A stretch of 17,631 nucleotides of DNA from Asticcacaulis sp. (lineage in GTDB: Bacteria; Pseudomonadota; Alphaproteobacteria; Caulobacterales; Caulobacteraceae). The notes under the pieces were generated by a model. The model searched no databases. It was given only the letters and a program-made list of their open reading frames with translations, and was not told where the DNA came from. Of the stretch, positions 1 to 7,841 are shown in pieces; the first letter of the stretch is position 1, and every line of letters starts with the position of its first letter. The stretch is taken from assembly GCF_020217185.1 (NCBI RefSeq), contig NZ_JAIWNX010000271.1, forward strand, positions 1 to 17,631, given 5' to 3'. The translations under genes were made by a program, and so were the position numbers.

Positions 1-342
1 CGGGTTATATTCGGCCGCCGGCACCTGTTTCAGTGCGGCGGCGTGCACCACCACATCGACGCCGCGAAAGGCCAGTTCCAGCCGCTGCCGGTCGCGGACA
101 TCGCCGAGGAAAAAGCGCAGTTTCGACAGCTTGTCGGCGTCATAGCGTTCTTCCAGCGCCTGACGCATCTCGTACTGCTTCAATTCGTCGCGCGAGAAGA
201 TGATCACCTTGCGCGGGTCGTAGCGGCTCAAAAGCGTGTCCACGAGCTTGCGCCCGAAACTGCCCGTCCCGCCGGTAATCAGCACCACCTTGCCCTGAAC
301 CGGGTCTCCGGCCGGGGCAAACTCTCGCAAAAGGTCACTCAT
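1..342 (-). CDS. UDP-N-acetylglucosamine 4,6-dehydratase, PseB-like, N-terminal part (cut by window edge)
   Basis: The complement strand from 342 is open to the window edge and gives 114 residues beginning MSDLLREFAP. A Rossmann-type NAD(P)-binding motif TGGTGSFG lies near residues 23-30. It is followed by KVIIFSRDELKQYEM and then HAAALKQVPAAEYNP at the edge, all typical of the short-chain dehydratases that convert UDP-GlcNAc to a 4-keto-6-deoxy sugar (PseB/FlaA1/CapD group). The FSRDELKQ stretch and the lack of N-terminal membrane segments favour the short cytoplasmic PseB type over long membrane-bound CapD. The start lies 29 nt after the glycosyltransferase stop, so the two are probably one operon for a surface glycan or flagellin sugar. 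The catalytic region and C-terminus are outside the window, so the exact stereochemistry (inverting or retaining) cannot be judged. Confidence 0.9.
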   Translation of the reverse strand, partial: MSDLLREFAPAGDPVQGKVVLITGGTGSFGRKLVDTLLSRYDPRKVIIFSRDELKQYEMRQALEERYDADKLSKLRFFLGDVRDRQRLELAFRGVDVVVHAAALKQVPAAEYNP

Positions 343-371
343 GACACACCCTCACGCTGTCGCAGCGTCAG

Positions 372-1184
372 TCAGGGATTGTGGCGCGCGCCGCTTTCAT
401 ATTGGTTAACGGGCGCACGGCGACGGCGGAACAGATCGGACAGGGCGCAGGGGATCAGCGTCCACGGTTCGATGAAATAGCGGCTGAACAGGCGCTTGGG
501 TTCGTGGGCAAAGCGCACCAGCCACTCAATACCCAATTGCCCGGCCCAGCGCGGCGGTGTGTACATCACCCCGGCCTCGTAATCGAAAGCCGCACCGACC
601 GGCAGGATGGCGCACGGCGGCAGACGGTCGAGCGCATTGAGAATCCACAGCTCCTGACGCGGCATCCCCATGCCGACCAGCAGCACATCGGGCTTATGCG
701 CGGCAATGTCCTTAAGCAGTGCGTCGTTTTCGGGGCCCTTGACGTCGAAATAGCCGCTGCGCACCTCAAGTCTCACACGCGGGTGACGGCGCAGGATGGC
801 CTCTTTCGAAAGGCCGTTATGTTCCGGGGCCCCACCCACATGAAACACGCGCCAGCCCTCTTGCGCGGCGCGCGCCCAGAAGTCTTCGCGGAAGTCGAGA
901 TAGGTGCAGCGATGGGCGCGGCTCATCTCGTGCCCCATCAGCTTGCCCCACAGGATCAGCGGGGTGGAGTCAATCTCGATCAGGTCGGCCTGCGCGTAAA
1001 AGCGGCGCATCTCGGCGCTTTTCTGAAAGAGGTAGAGGCTGTGCAGATTGTGGTTGGCGATAATGGTCTGCCGCCCGCGTGTGCCCGCGATAAAGTCCAT
1101 GACCATATCGGGCGTCACGACGTCCATCTGCGCCCCCATCAGGGCGACACGATGCACAGGCAAAAGGCGGCAGGAGGGTTTCAT
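372..1184 (-). CDS. WecG/TagA/CpsF family glycosyltransferase
   Basis: This 270-residue protein carries the family signatures in order: ANHNLHSLYL (43-52), the acidic IDSTP segment with D72 at the expected catalytic Asp position, VGGAP (116-120), LLVGMGMPRQELWI (168-181), VGAAFDYEAG (196-205) and the C-terminal EWLVRFAHEPKRLFSRYFIEP region (220-240). Family members transfer an N-acetyl-mannosaminuronyl, N-acetylmannosaminyl or similar sugar from a UDP donor to an undecaprenyl-linked acceptor at the inner membrane face. The next gene makes a UDP-sugar precursor, so a role in exopolysaccharide, O-antigen-like or holdfast-like glycan is likely; Caulobacter HfsJ belongs to this family. The first 15 residues before MGAQMDVVTP may be extra, since neither candidate start has a strong Shine-Dalgarno sequence. 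Donor and acceptor cannot be told from sequence. Confidence 0.9.
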   Translation of the reverse strand: MKPSCRLLPVHRVALMGAQMDVVTPDMVMDFIAGTRGRQTIIANHNLHSLYLFQKSAEMRRFYAQADLIEIDSTPLILWGKLMGHEMSRAHRCTYLDFREDFWARAAQEGWRVFHVGGAPEHNGLSKEAILRRHPRVRLEVRSGYFDVKGPENDALLKDIAAHKPDVLLVGMGMPRQELWILNALDRLPPCAILPVGAAFDYEAGVMYTPPRWAGQLGIEWLVRFAHEPKRLFSRYFIEPWTLIPCALSDLFRRRRAPVNQYESGARHNP

Positions 1185-1241
1185 GCCGCCAGTCTATTTC
1201 AGAGCCGTTGCGATACCGCTACTAAAAAGCGTTAACGAACC

Positions 1242-1910
1242 CTATTCCTGTACCGGGCGTAGCGTAATCTCCACACGGCGGTTCTTGGCACGGCCTTCCG
1301 GCGTGGCGTTCGAGGCGATCGGCTGACGCGAGCCCATGCCGGCGACGAACAGGCGCTGATTGACCACGCCGCGGCTGGTCAGGTAGGCCGCCGTCGAGTT
1401 GGCGCGGTCTTCCGACAGCGGCTCATTGATGGCGTCAGAGCCGGTCGAGTCGGCGTGACCGACAATATCGACATAGGTGGACGGGTACTTGTTCAGGATC
1501 GACGCCACGTCGTTCAGCACCGGGTAGAAGCTGGCGTCGATCGAGGCGCTGCCCGACGCAAAGGTCACGTCCGACGGCATGTTGAGGATGATGTTGTCGC
1601 CATTGCGCGTCACGGTAACATTGGTCCCGGCCAGTTCACGGCGCAGTTCGGCCTGCTGCTTGTCCATGTATTGCCCGACGGCCGCACCGGCCAGCGCGCC
1701 GATACCCGCGCCGATGACGGCGTTCTTGCGGCCCTGCTCACCCTTGTTGGTGTTGGTGGCGTAGCCGAGGCCCGCGCCGACGGCGGCCCCGATGATGGCA
1801 TTGGTCTTGGTGTTGTCGCGCACGACTTCGCCGGTGACCGGGTCGGTGGTGGTGCAGGCGGCGGTCATCAGGGCGACACCCGCCAGGGCGATCAGAGCCT
1901 TATTACGCAT
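1242..1910 (-). CDS. OmpA-family outer-membrane lipoprotein with glycine-zipper region
   Basis: This 222-residue protein starts with a lipoprotein-type signal peptide ending in LMTAAC (candidate lipidated Cys19). The -3 residue is Thr rather than the usual Leu, so the lipobox is acceptable but not ideal. Residues 38-80 hold two glycine-zipper stretches (IIGAAVGAGLGYA and AVIGAGIGALAGAAVG) that can pack as membrane-associated helices. Residues about 105-218 form an OmpA C-terminal domain. D154 in GHADSTG and R169 in LSEDRA occupy the positions that bind diaminopimelate of peptidoglycan, followed by GRAKNRRVEI. The layout matches YiaD-like proteins that tie the outer membrane to the wall. A good ribosome site (GGAGAG, 6 nt spacer) supports the ATG at 1910. 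It appears to be transcribed alone. Confidence 0.93.
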   Translation of the reverse strand: MRNKALIALAGVALMTAACTTTDPVTGEVVRDNTKTNAIIGAAVGAGLGYATNTNKGEQGRKNAVIGAGIGALAGAAVGQYMDKQQAELRRELAGTNVTVTRNGDNIILNMPSDVTFASGSASIDASFYPVLNDVASILNKYPSTYVDIVGHADSTGSDAINEPLSEDRANSTAAYLTSRGVVNQRLFVAGMGSRQPIASNATPEGRAKNRRVEITLRPVQE

Positions 1911-1961
1911 AGTTGTCTCTCCAGTGTGCTGTGCGTTGCGGCGAGGAAGCCGTTAGAAAAT

Positions 1962-2004
1962 TTAGAGCGATGAGGCGGCTCGACTGAGCCGACGCATGCT
2001 CTAA
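1962..2004. repeat. TTAGAGC...GCTCTAA palindromic element
   Basis: This near-perfect 43-nt hairpin has outer arms TTAGAGC/GCTCTAA, a middle ATG/CAT pairing, and inner arms CGGCTC/GAGCCG around a GACT loop. It lies in the 226-nt gap between the OmpA-like and protease genes. The preceding AAAATTTAGAGC is repeated exactly at the element starting near 9752, so it is read as a member of a dispersed family rather than as a terminator. No T-run follows it. Confidence 0.7.
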
Positions 2005-2136
2005 GTGCAGTTAAGCGCGTTCACATGAACCTAGGATGAAGCCCGTAAACAGCCAATATTCGGGAAATAAGGATTGACCGCAAATCCGGTAAATTTCAGG
2101 CGCACGCCTGTAAGAAATCCGTAAGGGTGGCGCGGA

Positions 2137-3918
2137 TCAGGGCTTGGGCGCGGTCGGTTCCGGCGCCTTGCGGCACTTCCACACGGTTTCGGTTTCCGGT
2201 GCGAAGGTGAGGAAGGATTGCGCCAGTTGCCGCACCTTGCGCATATTGTCCTTCAGCGCCTCGGCCTGCCCCGCATCCTTGCCCGATGCGCAGCGCAGCG
2301 ACCCCAGAGCCGCCCGCTGAGCCACATAGTCGCGGTGCTGTTCGGGCGTCAGGCGATAGTCGCTGCGTTTGAAGGTCAGGCCGTCGCGCGACAGCTCAAG
2401 CCGCGCCGCCGTAGGGTCTGAGTCGGACACGGTAAAGCGCAGAAGGGTGCCATTGGCCTGCACCTCATAAGGCGTGCGGCCATTAACGCAGGCATGGGCC
2501 GCATCAAATTCAAAATCCGTCGGCCCGACGCCGGCCAGCGGCTTGGGTGAGGCCTTGAGGTCCACATCGCAGGTCAGGCGCACCGGCCCGACCTTGGCGG
2601 CATCGACCTCGGCCTTTTGCGACATCTTCTGCACCACCGGGCTTTCGCGCAGCACAAAGGCGGCGGCGATCAGCACCACAAACACGGCCAGCGCGACCCA
2701 ACCCCATGGGAAGGGGTGTTTGTGGTGCACCTTTTCGGCCTTGGCCTTGTGCGGATGCGTGTCGGCGTGCGGTGCCTCGGCCTCGGTATGCGGTGTCTTC
2801 GGCTTCGGCGGATGGCGACGGCGGATGATCAGCGCGATCAGCACCACGACCAGCACCGACAGCAGGACCAGAACGCCCAGTTGCAACTGATCCATCAGGG
2901 CGTTCATCTGCTCGGCCTTGCGCTGCTCCTCCAGGCGCTTGGCCTGCGCATCGCGATAGGCGGCCAGCGCGCGTGACAGGCCGTCATCCTTGATGATCTC
3001 GTCTTCCGACTTGGCGTAGCAGGGCTCAGAGGTGGTCTGCACCGACACGCCGGTCGATTGCAGGAAGGTGTAGAGCGCCGACACGTGGGTCGCCACATAC
3101 TGCCCCGCCGGCACGTCCATGTCGCCGGTTTCCGACAGGGTGGACACCGCCGACCAGGTGTTGACGCCAACCACCTGTCCGCATTCATCCATCAGCGGGC
3201 CACCGGAATTGCCGGGGTTGATAGGCGCCGTGTGGAACAGGGTATCGACGCGCGAACCGTCCGGATTTGTCGAGGCAAACAGCGCGATGGAGCCTTGCGT
3301 CACATAGGCGTCGGCGGGCTCCAGCAACTCGGTGCCGCCGCGCTTAAGCAGGCGGTCGGTAATGCCCGGATAGCCCATGGCCACGATGCGCTGGTTCTTT
3401 TGCGGCACCAGAGACAGTTTGAGCGGCGAGATTTTCAGCCCGTCGGCGCGCAACAGCGCCAGATCGCCCTCTAGCCACGGCTTGACCAGCGTCACCTGCT
3501 GATAGGCGGCACCGGTGCCCTTGTGGGGCACGATATAGATTTCAGCCGAGGTGGCTTCGGGCGGCGTTTCGATGACGTGGTAGTTGGTGACGATATAGCC
3601 CGGTGCCACCACAAAGCCCGATCCCATGCCGACCGAATCGAGCGGCACCCCGCCATAGCCGCGATAAACGACCAGAACGCGCACCACCGACTGTTCTGAG
3701 GCGCTCAGGGCCTTGGTCGAATTGACGGGTTGCAGGGCCGGGTCAATCGCGGCCAGCGGCTCGGCATCGGCCGGAGGTGGGGGCAGAATCTGAGCGGAAA
3801 CGGGCGCACAGACAAGCGCCGTCAGGGCCACTATCCCCGCCGCCAGCACACGACCTATACTCTGAATGGACCTGCCCACCGTACCGCCGGACCCGATATA
3901 AACACCACGATTACGCAA
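2137..3918 (-). CDS. Membrane-anchored trypsin-like serine protease with two transmembrane segments
   Basis: This 593-residue protein has a signal peptide (hydrophobic 23-39, likely cleavage after VSA at 42) followed by a chymotrypsin-fold domain at about 75-295. The catalytic triad is H114 in TNYHV, D152 in EGDLALL and S238 in NPGNSGGPL. A charged, probably coiled-coil stretch (315-343) precedes transmembrane segment 1 (347-365). A His/Lys/Pro-rich loop (366-404) then leads to transmembrane segment 2 (405-423) and a C-terminal domain of about 165 residues that I do not recognise. Four cysteines in the last part could form disulfides. There is no PDZ domain, unlike DegP/HtrA. The protease domain is expected in the periplasm, and two transmembrane passes place the tail there too. 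The start at 3918 is TTG with no clear Shine-Dalgarno; GTG at codon 14 (3879) would leave a more typical signal peptide. The substrate is unknown. Confidence 0.85.
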   Translation of the reverse strand: MRNRGVYIGSGGTVGRSIQSIGRVLAAGIVALTALVCAPVSAQILPPPPADAEPLAAIDPALQPVNSTKALSASEQSVVRVLVVYRGYGGVPLDSVGMGSGFVVAPGYIVTNYHVIETPPEATSAEIYIVPHKGTGAAYQQVTLVKPWLEGDLALLRADGLKISPLKLSLVPQKNQRIVAMGYPGITDRLLKRGGTELLEPADAYVTQGSIALFASTNPDGSRVDTLFHTAPINPGNSGGPLMDECGQVVGVNTWSAVSTLSETGDMDVPAGQYVATHVSALYTFLQSTGVSVQTTSEPCYAKSEDEIIKDDGLSRALAAYRDAQAKRLEEQRKAEQMNALMDQLQLGVLVLLSVLVVVLIALIIRRRHPPKPKTPHTEAEAPHADTHPHKAKAEKVHHKHPFPWGWVALAVFVVLIAAAFVLRESPVVQKMSQKAEVDAAKVGPVRLTCDVDLKASPKPLAGVGPTDFEFDAAHACVNGRTPYEVQANGTLLRFTVSDSDPTAARLELSRDGLTFKRSDYRLTPEQHRDYVAQRAALGSLRCASGKDAGQAEALKDNMRKVRQLAQSFLTFAPETETVWKCRKAPEPTAPKP

Positions 3919-4158
3919 AGAATCGCTTCACGGCATCAAAACGACACCTGAGCGACCGGCGCAATCGAAAAATCGCCTGACAGTGTATATGTAAGGCCGA
4001 CTGTGATAAAGTTATTCGCATAACAAGGGCGCGCCTTCGTTATGGCCGCCGCATCCCCGCCCGCCGATGCGTCATCAGGCCGCTTGCGTCGGTGACACGC
4101 AAACGTCATAAGGGCGGATATTAAACGTTTCATCTGCAAAGACCAAAGGCCCTCCCGC

Positions 4159-5160
4159 ATGATGTCGTCGCCCACCGCGCTTTACGATTCCGCTCCCCTG
4201 TCCACCGCGCCGTCTATCGAGCCCGTGCCTCTGTCTCTGTACGACAGCGATGTGGACGCCTTTGCGCAGAAGCTGGGCGCGTCGTTTGAACGTTATGGCT
4301 TTGCGGTGCTGTCGGGCCTGTTTGAACCGAACGGTGCGGGTCTCGACAAGGGGCTGGTCGATAAGGCCTACGCCCTGACCAAAGACTTCTTCGATCTGCC
4401 GGTCGAAACCAAGTTGCAATATGATGGCCGCAGCGGCGGCGGTCAGCGCGGCTATACCGCCTTTGGCATCGAAACGGCCAAGGGCTATAAGGCGCATGAC
4501 CTGAAGGAGTTCTGGCACGTCGGGCGTGACCTGCCGGCCGATCACCCCTATCGCGACCATATGGCCGACAATGTGTGGCCCGCCGAAGTGCCGGAGTTCA
4601 AGCCGACCTTCCAGACGCTGTACGCCGAGATGGACGGGCTGGGCAAAAAGGTGCTGAAGGCCATCGCCATCCACCTCAAACTCGCGCCCGACTTCTTCGA
4701 TGACAAGGTGAAGTACGGAAATTCCATCCTGCGGATGCTGCACTATCCGCCGGTGACCGAGGCGGGCGCATCGGTGCGCGCCGGGGCGCACGGCGACATT
4801 AACGCCATTACCCTGCTGATGGGGGCCGAAGAACCCGGTCTGCAACTGCTGGATCGTGACGGCTCATGGCTGCCCATCACGCCGCCGCCGGGGGCCATCG
4901 TCATCAATATCGGCGACATGCTGTCGCGCCTGACCAACCACGTCCTGCCTTCGACCATCCACCGCGTGGTCAATCCGGCCGAAGCGCGCAAGGGCTTCTC
5001 ACGCTATTCGATGCCCTTCTTCCTGCATTTCGAAAGCCCCTACCTGATCGAGACCCTGCCGGGCTGCATCTCCGAAGACCGCCCGGATCAGTATGCCGGC
5101 CAGTCGATCACGGCCCATGACTTCCTCCAGCAACGCCTGAGAGAGATTAAACTGGCGTAG
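4159..5160 (+). CDS. 2-oxoglutarate/Fe(II)-dependent oxygenase, isopenicillin N synthase-like family
   Basis: This 333-residue protein has the two-part layout of the family. The N-terminal DIOX_N-like region (about 20-150) contains FERYGFAVLSGL and RGYTAFGIE. The C-terminal jelly-roll (about 185-295) carries the iron ligands H211 and D213 (AHGDINAITLL) and H268 (STIHRVVNP). R282-x-S284 (RYSMPFF) sits where the co-substrate carboxylate binds. Complete active-site residues suggest a working oxygenase acting on a small molecule in the cytosol, but the substrate cannot be predicted. Related bacterial genes are often annotated as flavanone dioxygenase-like or ethylene-forming enzyme-like without proof. 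ATG occurs at 4159 and again at 4162; AAAGG about 10 nt upstream serves either. The gene stands alone and converges on the M2 peptidase. Confidence 0.9.
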   Translation: MMSSPTALYDSAPLSTAPSIEPVPLSLYDSDVDAFAQKLGASFERYGFAVLSGLFEPNGAGLDKGLVDKAYALTKDFFDLPVETKLQYDGRSGGGQRGYTAFGIETAKGYKAHDLKEFWHVGRDLPADHPYRDHMADNVWPAEVPEFKPTFQTLYAEMDGLGKKVLKAIAIHLKLAPDFFDDKVKYGNSILRMLHYPPVTEAGASVRAGAHGDINAITLLMGAEEPGLQLLDRDGSWLPITPPPGAIVINIGDMLSRLTNHVLPSTIHRVVNPAEARKGFSRYSMPFFLHFESPYLIETLPGCISEDRPDQYAGQSITAHDFLQQRLREIKLA

Positions 5161-5163
5161 CCG

Positions 5164-5202
5164 AAAACCCTCCTCCCCATGCTTTCGGCACAGGGAGGAG
5201 GG
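5164..5202 (-). terminator. Intrinsic terminator between convergent genes
   Basis: CCCTCCTCCC (5168-5177) and GGGAGGAGGG (5193-5202) form a 10-bp perfect stem with a 15-nt loop. On the minus strand the stem is followed by GGGTTTTCGG, giving a short T-run, so it best fits termination of the M2 peptidase gene. It may also stop the oxygenase transcript coming the other way. Confidence 0.7.
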
Positions 5203-5206
5203 TACC

Positions 5207-7105
5207 TTACCACCCGCAGTTTTGCCCGGCGTTTTGCTTGATCAGCCACTCATTGAGCGGCTTGAAATAGGCCGCGACCGCTGAGGCATCGCCTTCGCGC
5301 TGACCCGTAAAGGCCGCCATGGCTTCGGGCCACGGCTTCGACTGCCCCATTTCCAGCATGGCGTTCAGCTTCTGACCGACCTCCTTATGGCCATAGATCG
5401 AGCAGCGGTGCAGCGGGCCTTTCCAGCCGATCTGATCGCAGGCGGCCTGCTGGAACTGGAACTGATAGATGTGGGCCAGGAAGTAGCGCGTATAGGGCAC
5501 ATTGCCCGGCACGTGATACTTGGCCCCCGGATCGAAGGCGTCGGTCGGACGCACGCCCGGCGGCACAAGGCCCTGATACTGCTGCACCAGCTCCCACCAG
5601 CGCGTATTGTACTGGGCCGGGGTGATCTTGCCGGAATAGACTTCCCAGCGCCAGCGATCGACCATCAGGCCGAACGGCAGGAAGGCCACCTTTTGCAGGG
5701 CCATTTTCAGCAGGTAGGGGATGTCCTCTTCCTCGCCCGGCACCTTGTCCAAGAGGCCGATCTGGTTGAGATAAACCGGGGTCACCGACGACAGGCCGAT
5801 AAAGTCACCGATGGCTTCGTGGAAGCCGTCATTGGCGCCGTTCTTGAACAGGAAGGGCTGATCCTTATAGGCGCGCTGATAGTAGTTGTGCCCCAGTTCG
5901 TGGTGGACCGTATAGAAGTCCTCGCCATTGACCTGCGTACACATCTTGATGCGGATATCGTCGCGGTTATCGAGGTCCCAGGCCGAGGCGTGGCAGACGA
6001 CTTCGCGGTCTTTCGGACGGGTGATCTGCGAGCGCTCCCAGAAGGTCTGGGGCAGGGGCGGCAGGCCGATCGAGGTGTAGAAGCCTTCGCCGGTCTTGAC
6101 CATCTTTTCCGGCGTGTACTTCTTTTGCACCAGCAGCCTGTCCAGCGAATAGGAGGAGCCCTTCATGCCCTTGGGGGCCACGATGTCATAGATGTTGGCC
6201 CAGTCCTGCGCCCACATATTGCCGAGCAGGTCGGCACGGATGGGGCCGGACTTCGGCTGCACCGCGTCGCCATACTTCTCATTGAGGCGGCTGCGCACAT
6301 AGCAGTGCAGGTTCTTGTAGAAGGGCTCAACCTGCCCCCACAGACGGTCGGTATCGGCCGCAAAGGCATCGGGCGGCATGTCATAGCCAGAGCGCCACAG
6401 GGCCCCCGTGTCGGCAAAGCCCAGCCCCTTCGCCCCTTCATTGGCCAGTTCGGCCAGTCGCGTATAGTCGCCCTTCATCGGCACGGAAATGGTGCGCCAG
6501 CCTTCGAACATGGCGCGAAGCAGGGCGGGGTCGCGGGATTCGGCCATCACGTTCGAGGCGTCGTCCAGCGTATAGACCTTGCCCTTATAGCTGAACTTGC
6601 CCGTAGCGTAGGTGGAATCGAGCGAGGTCGAGAGCTTGGCCATCTCATCGGCGGCCCCCGGACGGTCGGCAGCGGGCAGGACCAGAGACAGGCGCAGCAG
6701 GTTCAGCTTGCGCCGCGTGACGTCATCGACGGCCACGTCGTTGAACTTCGCGGCCCCCATGGCATATTTGACGCCCTCTTCGGTCAGTTGCGCATTGGCC
6801 TTCGATTCCAGCCACATGGTGTCGTGGGTGATGTAGGTGGCGCGCACCCACGCCACGCGGGCGGCGTATTCGCCGAGGTCTCCCAGCTTCTGTTCCGCCT
6901 CTTCGACATAGGCCTTGGCGTCGGCAGCGGTCGGCGCGGCGGCGGGGGCCGGGGCGGGAGTCTCGGTCAGGGCCGGAGCCTTTGGCGCTTCGGTTTTGGG
7001 GGTGTCGGCAATCGGGGCCGCGGCGGGCACCGTCGCACAGCCTGATAACACCACGCCGGCCACCAGCGCCGGACCTGCTACGGAAACCAGAAGACGCCGC
7101 ATCAT
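5207..7105 (-). CDS. M2-family peptidyl-dipeptidase (ACE-like) lipoprotein
   Basis: This 632-residue protein has a lipoprotein signal peptide ending LSGC (Cys23), with Ala after the Cys, so it is likely kept in the outer membrane. A Pro/Ala-rich linker (27-60) is followed by a single mostly helical M2 domain. The zinc site is the HELGH motif (H402, E403, H406), with E430 in GFHEAIGD as third ligand. Other conserved blocks are SGYDM (239-243), NMWAQDWANIYD (296-307), CHASAWD (371-377) and KYHVPGNVPYTRYFLAHIYQFQFQ near 530-553. M2 enzymes remove C-terminal dipeptides from peptides. Length and motifs are complete, so it should be active in the periplasm. It is probably used in peptide nutrition or turnover. 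Single-domain bacterial relatives include Xanthomonas ACE. Confidence 0.95.
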   Translation of the reverse strand: MMRRLLVSVAGPALVAGVVLSGCATVPAAAPIADTPKTEAPKAPALTETPAPAPAAAPTAADAKAYVEEAEQKLGDLGEYAARVAWVRATYITHDTMWLESKANAQLTEEGVKYAMGAAKFNDVAVDDVTRRKLNLLRLSLVLPAADRPGAADEMAKLSTSLDSTYATGKFSYKGKVYTLDDASNVMAESRDPALLRAMFEGWRTISVPMKGDYTRLAELANEGAKGLGFADTGALWRSGYDMPPDAFAADTDRLWGQVEPFYKNLHCYVRSRLNEKYGDAVQPKSGPIRADLLGNMWAQDWANIYDIVAPKGMKGSSYSLDRLLVQKKYTPEKMVKTGEGFYTSIGLPPLPQTFWERSQITRPKDREVVCHASAWDLDNRDDIRIKMCTQVNGEDFYTVHHELGHNYYQRAYKDQPFLFKNGANDGFHEAIGDFIGLSSVTPVYLNQIGLLDKVPGEEEDIPYLLKMALQKVAFLPFGLMVDRWRWEVYSGKITPAQYNTRWWELVQQYQGLVPPGVRPTDAFDPGAKYHVPGNVPYTRYFLAHIYQFQFQQAACDQIGWKGPLHRCSIYGHKEVGQKLNAMLEMGQSKPWPEAMAAFTGQREGDASAVAAYFKPLNEWLIKQNAGQNCGW

Positions 7106-7204
7106 CCATACCCTCCTGAAGGAAAAACCGGACGGAGGGTGACGCCTGTTTTAAGTGTTCGTCAAGAGCGGTTAAGAATGAAACCGGTGGTCTATGCGCC
7201 CCGC

Positions 7205-7663
7205 TCACGGTTTCAGGCGACGCGCCTTGACCACCACCTGATCGAGGGTTTGCAGAAACTGCGAACGGTTTGCAGCGGAAAAGGGCGGCGGCCCGCCGGT
7301 GATTTCACCGGTCGAGCGGATATGTTCCATCAGGGCGCGCTGCGACAGGGCCGCGCCGATGGAATCGGGCGTAAAGGGGCGACCATTGGGGGCGATGGCA
7401 TAGGCCTGTTTAGCCAGCACCCGTCCGGCCAACGGAATATCGTTGGTGATGACCACATCGTGCGCGGTCACCTGATCCGCGATCCAGTCGTCGGCAATAT
7501 CCGGTCCGGCATCGACGATCATACGTTCGATCAGGGGCGATTTGGGGATCTGGATAAAGCTGTTGGACACCACGACGGTGCGCAAACCATAACGCCCGGC
7601 GACCTTATAGGTCTCGTCCTTCACCGGACAGGCATCGGCGTCGATATAGAGGGTGATGGGCAG
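7205..7663 (-). CDS. YaiI/YqxD family (UPF0178/DUF188) protein, probable CTG start
   Basis: The family normally begins with a short strand ending DADACPVK. Here that motif (YIDADACPVKDE) is present only if translation starts at the CTG at 7663, giving 152 residues. The next in-frame conventional start, GTG at 7624, would delete the conserved aspartates. AGGAG sits exactly 7 nt before the CTG, and no ATG, GTG or TTG lies in frame between the Shine-Dalgarno and the motif. Further signatures are ADDWIAD, ITNDIPLAGR, GRPFT, IRSTGEITGGPPPFS and a final NRSQFLQTLD block. The fold is PIN-like with clustered acidic residues, suggesting a metal-dependent nuclease, but no function is established for the family to my knowledge. 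It lies alone between the M2 gene and a large repeat. Confidence 0.88.
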   Translation of the reverse strand: MPITLYIDADACPVKDETYKVAGRYGLRTVVVSNSFIQIPKSPLIERMIVDAGPDIADDWIADQVTAHDVVITNDIPLAGRVLAKQAYAIAPNGRPFTPDSIGAALSQRALMEHIRSTGEITGGPPPFSAANRSQFLQTLDQVVVKARRLKP

Positions 7664-7687
7664 GGGAGAACTCCTGAGACCTTAGCG

Positions 7688-7818
7688 CCTCCCCTGATTT
7701 CAGGGGAGGTGTCGGCGAACATAGTGAGACGACGGTGGGGTTAAAGCGGCGCGGGTTAACCCCACCGTCTTTTGTCGCGTCGCTCCAAAATCCACCTCCC
7801 CTGAAATCAGGGGAGGTG
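7688..7818. repeat. Two palindromic repeat units in inverted orientation
   Basis: From left to right: a palindrome CCTCCCCTGATTTCAGGGGAGG (7688-7709), then GACGGTGGGGTTAA, a short spacer, the complementary TTAACCCCACCGTC, and a second palindrome CACCTCCCCTGAAATCAGGGGAGGTG (7793-7818). The second half is the reverse complement of the first in layout, so the whole can fold as one long cruciform with two side hairpins. It fills the gap between mtgA and the YaiI-like gene. Related units occur at 9826, 14513 and 15788. Confidence 0.85.
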
Positions 7819-7841
7819 CTTTGATTTTCAGACGCCTTACC

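Noticed and set aside
3936..4175. A 79-codon minus-strand frame ending in a stretch like the last strands of an outer-membrane barrel (NNFITVGLTYTL, final Phe)
   Set aside because: The upstream part looks random, it overlaps the start of the oxygenase gene, and no barrel precedes it. A gene remnant is possible but not supported.
4075..4845. A 256-codon minus-strand frame opposite the 2-oxoglutarate oxygenase
   Set aside because: The plus-strand gene has complete active-site motifs; the antisense product is Arg/Gly/His-rich without a family.
5387..7045. A 552-codon open frame on the plus strand opposite the M2 peptidase
   Set aside because: It is the mirror of a GC-rich gene with full M2 motifs on the other strand. 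Its translation shows no recognisable domain and no ribosome site.
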